Shown here piece after piece: positions 6,674-8,047 of a DNA stretch of 8,047 nt. The stretch comes from Candidatus Zixiibacteriota bacterium. GTDB lineage: Bacteria; Zixibacteria; MSB-5A5; GN15; FEB-12. Numbering within the stretch: the stretch's first letter is position 1; each line of letters starts with the position of its first letter. Under the pieces are notes generated by a model that did no database searches, was not told the origin of the DNA, and was given only the letters and a program-made list of their open reading frames with translations. Position numbers and translations under genes: made by a program. Where the stretch lies: contig JAUXBO010000103.1 of the NCBI GenBank assembly GCA_030619345.1, positions 1 through 8,047 on the forward strand, in the 5' to 3' direction.

Positions 6674-6714
6674 CACCCAAGTCATCCTGAGCGGAGTCGA
6701 AGGGGACTTGGGTG
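6674..6714. repeat. 41-base palindromic intergenic element with TCCTGAGCGGAGTCGAAGG core
   Basis: Ten-base perfect arms CACCCAAGTC (6674-6683) and GACTTGGGTG (6705-6714) flank a core at 6685-6703 that adds a CCT/AGG pairing inside. From recall, the core TCCTGAGCGGAGTCGAAGG is a widespread dispersed motif in intergenic DNA of many environmental bacterial genomes. It often gives false peptides containing F-D-S-A-Q-D-D, which is what the minus strand spells here. The arms are specific to this copy, and the whole looks like a REP-type element. The structure is seen directly; the family link is remembered. Confidence 0.65.
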
Positions 6715-6756
6715 CTACCCTCCTTCCACAAATATCAAATTGGACTAACGCGGAAC

Positions 6757-6785
6757 TTGCGAATTACGAATTTTTTGTGCATAAA
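6757..6785 (+). promoter_or_regulatory. Possible promoter of the HEPN-like gene
   Basis: TTGCGA (6757-6762) and CATAAA (6780-6785) are spaced by 17 bases and each match the sigma70 consensus at four positions. A start near 6792 would leave about 34 bases before ATG 6826. The surrounding DNA is AT-rich, so chance matches are likely. Confidence 0.25.
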
Positions 6786-6825
6786 TCTAGAAAGAAAGAG
6801 TATCAAATTTCAAATATACTTTGAG

Positions 6826-7761
6826 ATGTTTAAATTTAGACTAAGATTCTCCACTCCCAGAGGTCAAATAATAAATATAGATAAGAGGCTATATAAGATA
6901 GATTTGTCTACTGGTAGTGACTATATAGTTCGTCCCTTTAGGGCCGATAAGCTGAATGAGGCAAGTACCTTTGAAATTACTTCGTCTCTATTCTCCACTA
7001 AAGAGGAATCCATAAAGTATGCCAAACGATTGCAATCGGCGATTCTGATTGCCGGAGCAAGGCTCTTTCTGGGATTTAATACTGGAGACGAAATCTTTTT
7101 TCTCAAGGATGGCTATTACGAACCAGAAGTCATAAATGGTGTGTATCACTTCAAAACCCCTGAAATCGTAGAAGACGGAATAGAGATACATGAAAACAAA
7201 ATCCAAAGGAAAGGAGGTATTACTAATGTCACCATTACAGACTTAGGTAATATTGATCGCCTATTCAATACTATTCGAAAGGCTTATTTGGCGGACAGAC
7301 AATTGAATGACAAGCAGAAACTTGCTCTGTCTTTTTGCAACCTCGCTCGATTTGAAGCATTTGTGGAACCAGCTTTCGTCTCTTTAGTAACTGCTATAGA
7401 GGTGTTGGCTAATAGAATTGACCGAAGTTCAGAGGAAGTAGGTCTCGTAAGCAGACTTCATTCGGAAGTACGTAAATCGGATCTCTCGCCAGAGTCTAAA
7501 AGGTCGATTTTGAGTTCACTGAAAGACTTAAAAAAGATATCGATAGGAGAGTCGTGTGGTAACTTCGTCAAAAGACGCTTGGGAAGTGATGTCGCCAAAA
7601 AGTTCAAGAAGCTGTATATTATCAGAAGTCAATTGGTGCACAGCGGAAAAGTCAAACGGGGAATAGATTTAAAAGAAAGTTATAGTGAATTGCAGAGAAT
7701 TGTGGCATTTGCTCTAATCTTCGATATCTTTGGCAAAGATATTTTTGATGACCTAATCTAG
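6826..7761 (+). CDS. Apea/HEPN-like domain protein, function unknown
   Basis: A 311-residue protein, predicted cytosolic with no membrane segment. The N-terminal half (about 1-145) is mixed alpha/beta and not recognised. The C-terminal half (about 150-305) looks all-helical: F-C-N-L-A-R-F-E (170-177), a conserved-looking FVSLVTAIEVLANRI helix (184-198), and KKLYIIRSQLVHSGK (261-275), where Arg267 and His272 form R-x4-H of the HEPN type. HEPN domains are often ribonucleases in toxin-antitoxin, abortive-infection and CRISPR systems, but some are inactive. ATG 6826 is preferred over the in-frame GTG 6712, which lies inside the palindromic element; its Shine-Dalgarno is weak. It is AT-rich: two hand-counted 60-base lines give 32% and 35% GC, against 58% for one rsmB line, with many ATA, AGA and AGG codons. 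This suggests transfer. No antitoxin partner is adjacent. The HEPN assignment is moderately sure; a defence role is speculative. Confidence 0.7.
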   Translation: MFKFRLRFSTPRGQIINIDKRLYKIDLSTGSDYIVRPFRADKLNEASTFEITSSLFSTKEESIKYAKRLQSAILIAGARLFLGFNTGDEIFFLKDGYYEPEVINGVYHFKTPEIVEDGIEIHENKIQRKGGITNVTITDLGNIDRLFNTIRKAYLADRQLNDKQKLALSFCNLARFEAFVEPAFVSLVTAIEVLANRIDRSSEEVGLVSRLHSEVRKSDLSPESKRSILSSLKDLKKISIGESCGNFVKRRLGSDVAKKFKKLYIIRSQLVHSGKVKRGIDLKESYSELQRIVAFALIFDIFGKDIFDDLI

Positions 7762-7788
7762 CGGGTGTGCGGATTGACTTTACTGAGT

Positions 7789-8047
7789 CTATGCTGATCT
7801 CTCCGTTTGAAGATACTCCTCTTTAAGTATTCCATACAAATGCTCATCGAGCCACCGCCGCCGATGCAGCAGCGTCCGCCGCAATGTCCCCTCATATTCA
7901 AACCCGCACTTGAGCAAAACCCGGCTACTGGACTCGTTGGGGTGAAACACTTTCGCACAAATCCTCTGGAACTTGAGTTCTTTGAAGCCATAATCCAGCC
8001 ACTGCAACAGGGCTTCGGTCGCCAGTCCTTTTCCCCAAAACGGCCGC
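7789..8047 (-). CDS. GNAT-family N-acetyltransferase (RimJ/RimL type), 5' end outside window
   Basis: The visible C-terminal 85 residues begin inside motif A: RPFWGKGLATEAL, the acetyl-CoA pyrophosphate-binding G-x-G-x-A segment. They continue through LDYGFKELKFQRICAKVFHPNESSSRVLLKCGFEYEGTLRR, the classic 'N..S..vl.k.GF..EG..R' motif B, to an ending 'LYGILKEEY' and TAG at 7789-7791. This pattern is typical of RimJ/RimL-like acetyltransferases, which modify protein N-termini, antibiotics or small amines; the substrate cannot be told. The frame is open to the window edge at 8047, so the start is missing and an internal TTG at 8007 should not be taken as one. It converges with the HEPN-like gene, with 27 bases between stop codons and no clear terminator. 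Confidence 0.9.
   Translation of the reverse strand, partial: RPFWGKGLATEALLQWLDYGFKELKFQRICAKVFHPNESSSRVLLKCGFEYEGTLRRTLLHRRRWLDEHLYGILKEEYLQTERSA

Larger units (their letters stand above)
6471..6825. other. 355-base non-coding stretch rich in inverted repeats
   Basis: Between the TonB-family gene and the HEPN-like gene I see no credible coding sequence. From left to right it holds: a 9-bp-stem hairpin (6492-6514), a terminator (6523-6550), a short inverted repeat GTACC/GGTAC (6589-6593, 6609-6613), imperfect hairpins at 6612-6633 and 6648-6672, the 41-base palindromic element (6674-6714), and an AT-rich stretch with a possible promoter (6757-6785). Short open frames across it only read through the palindromes. 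Confidence 0.7.

Noticed and set aside
6549..6731. Minus-strand open frame of 60 codons including the peptide FDSAQDD
   Set aside because: It reads straight through the palindromes and has no ribosome binding site. The peptide is the translation of the repeat core, a known source of false gene calls.
6712..6825. In-frame GTG start at 6712 extending the HEPN-like protein by 38 residues
   Set aside because: The GTG lies in the right arm of the palindromic element with no ribosome binding site, and the extension is low-complexity. ATG 6826 is a better start.
7762..7788. Possible bidirectional terminator between the convergent HEPN-like and GNAT genes
   Set aside because: The 27 bases contain no stem followed by a T-run on either strand.
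8005..8007. TTG as start codon of a short GNAT protein
   Set aside because: The frame upstream encodes the acetyl-CoA-binding motif WGKGLATEAL, so the gene continues past the window edge.

Overview
The window reads as a chromosomal segment of an uncultured, probably Gram-negative bacterium. A TonB-type energy-transducer protein implies an outer membrane. The tandem of a fused radical SAM/DUF2344 protein with rsmB, and an intergenic palindrome carrying the core TCCTGAGCGGAGTCGAAGG, are things I associate with environmental phyla such as Zixibacteria and other FCB-group or deep-branching lineages. That placement is recall plus inference; no rRNA or phylogenetic marker is present.

Left part (1-5460, all minus strand). 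Reading along the minus strand, the genes are: an 833-residue B12-binding-like radical SAM protein fused to a DUF2344 domain; rsmB (16S rRNA m5C methyltransferase), 9 bases downstream with its Shine-Dalgarno touching the previous stop; after 136 bases, a membrane-anchored protein with three PASTA domains; and after 83 bases, a HAD-family phosphatase cut by the window edge. The first gene has a recognisable sigma70-like promoter (5426-5454) followed by a 5' leader hairpin. The HAD gene has its own strong promoter (469-497), placed so that transcription should start at or beside the ATG, which suggests a leaderless mRNA. The theme is RNA modification (rsmB, radical SAM) next to a cell-envelope sensor-like protein (PASTA), echoing the fmt-rsmB-...-PASTA kinase-...-rpe neighbourhood of Firmicutes.

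Middle (5365-6550). A 260-base divergent intergenic region separates the radical SAM gene from a plus-strand gene for a TonB C-terminal-domain protein. That gene ends in a hairpin and then a clear rho-independent terminator.

Right part (6471-8047). A 355-base non-coding stretch is packed with inverted repeats, ending in the 41-base palindromic element. It leads into an AT-rich plus-strand gene for an Apea/HEPN-like protein with an R-x4-H motif; its base composition differs from its neighbours and suggests horizontal acquisition. A GNAT acetyltransferase, convergent with it, runs off the right edge.

No tRNA, rRNA, CRISPR array or transposase was seen. The best candidates for something undescribed are the HEPN gene next to the repeat cluster, the orphan PASTA protein, and the leaderless HAD promoter.
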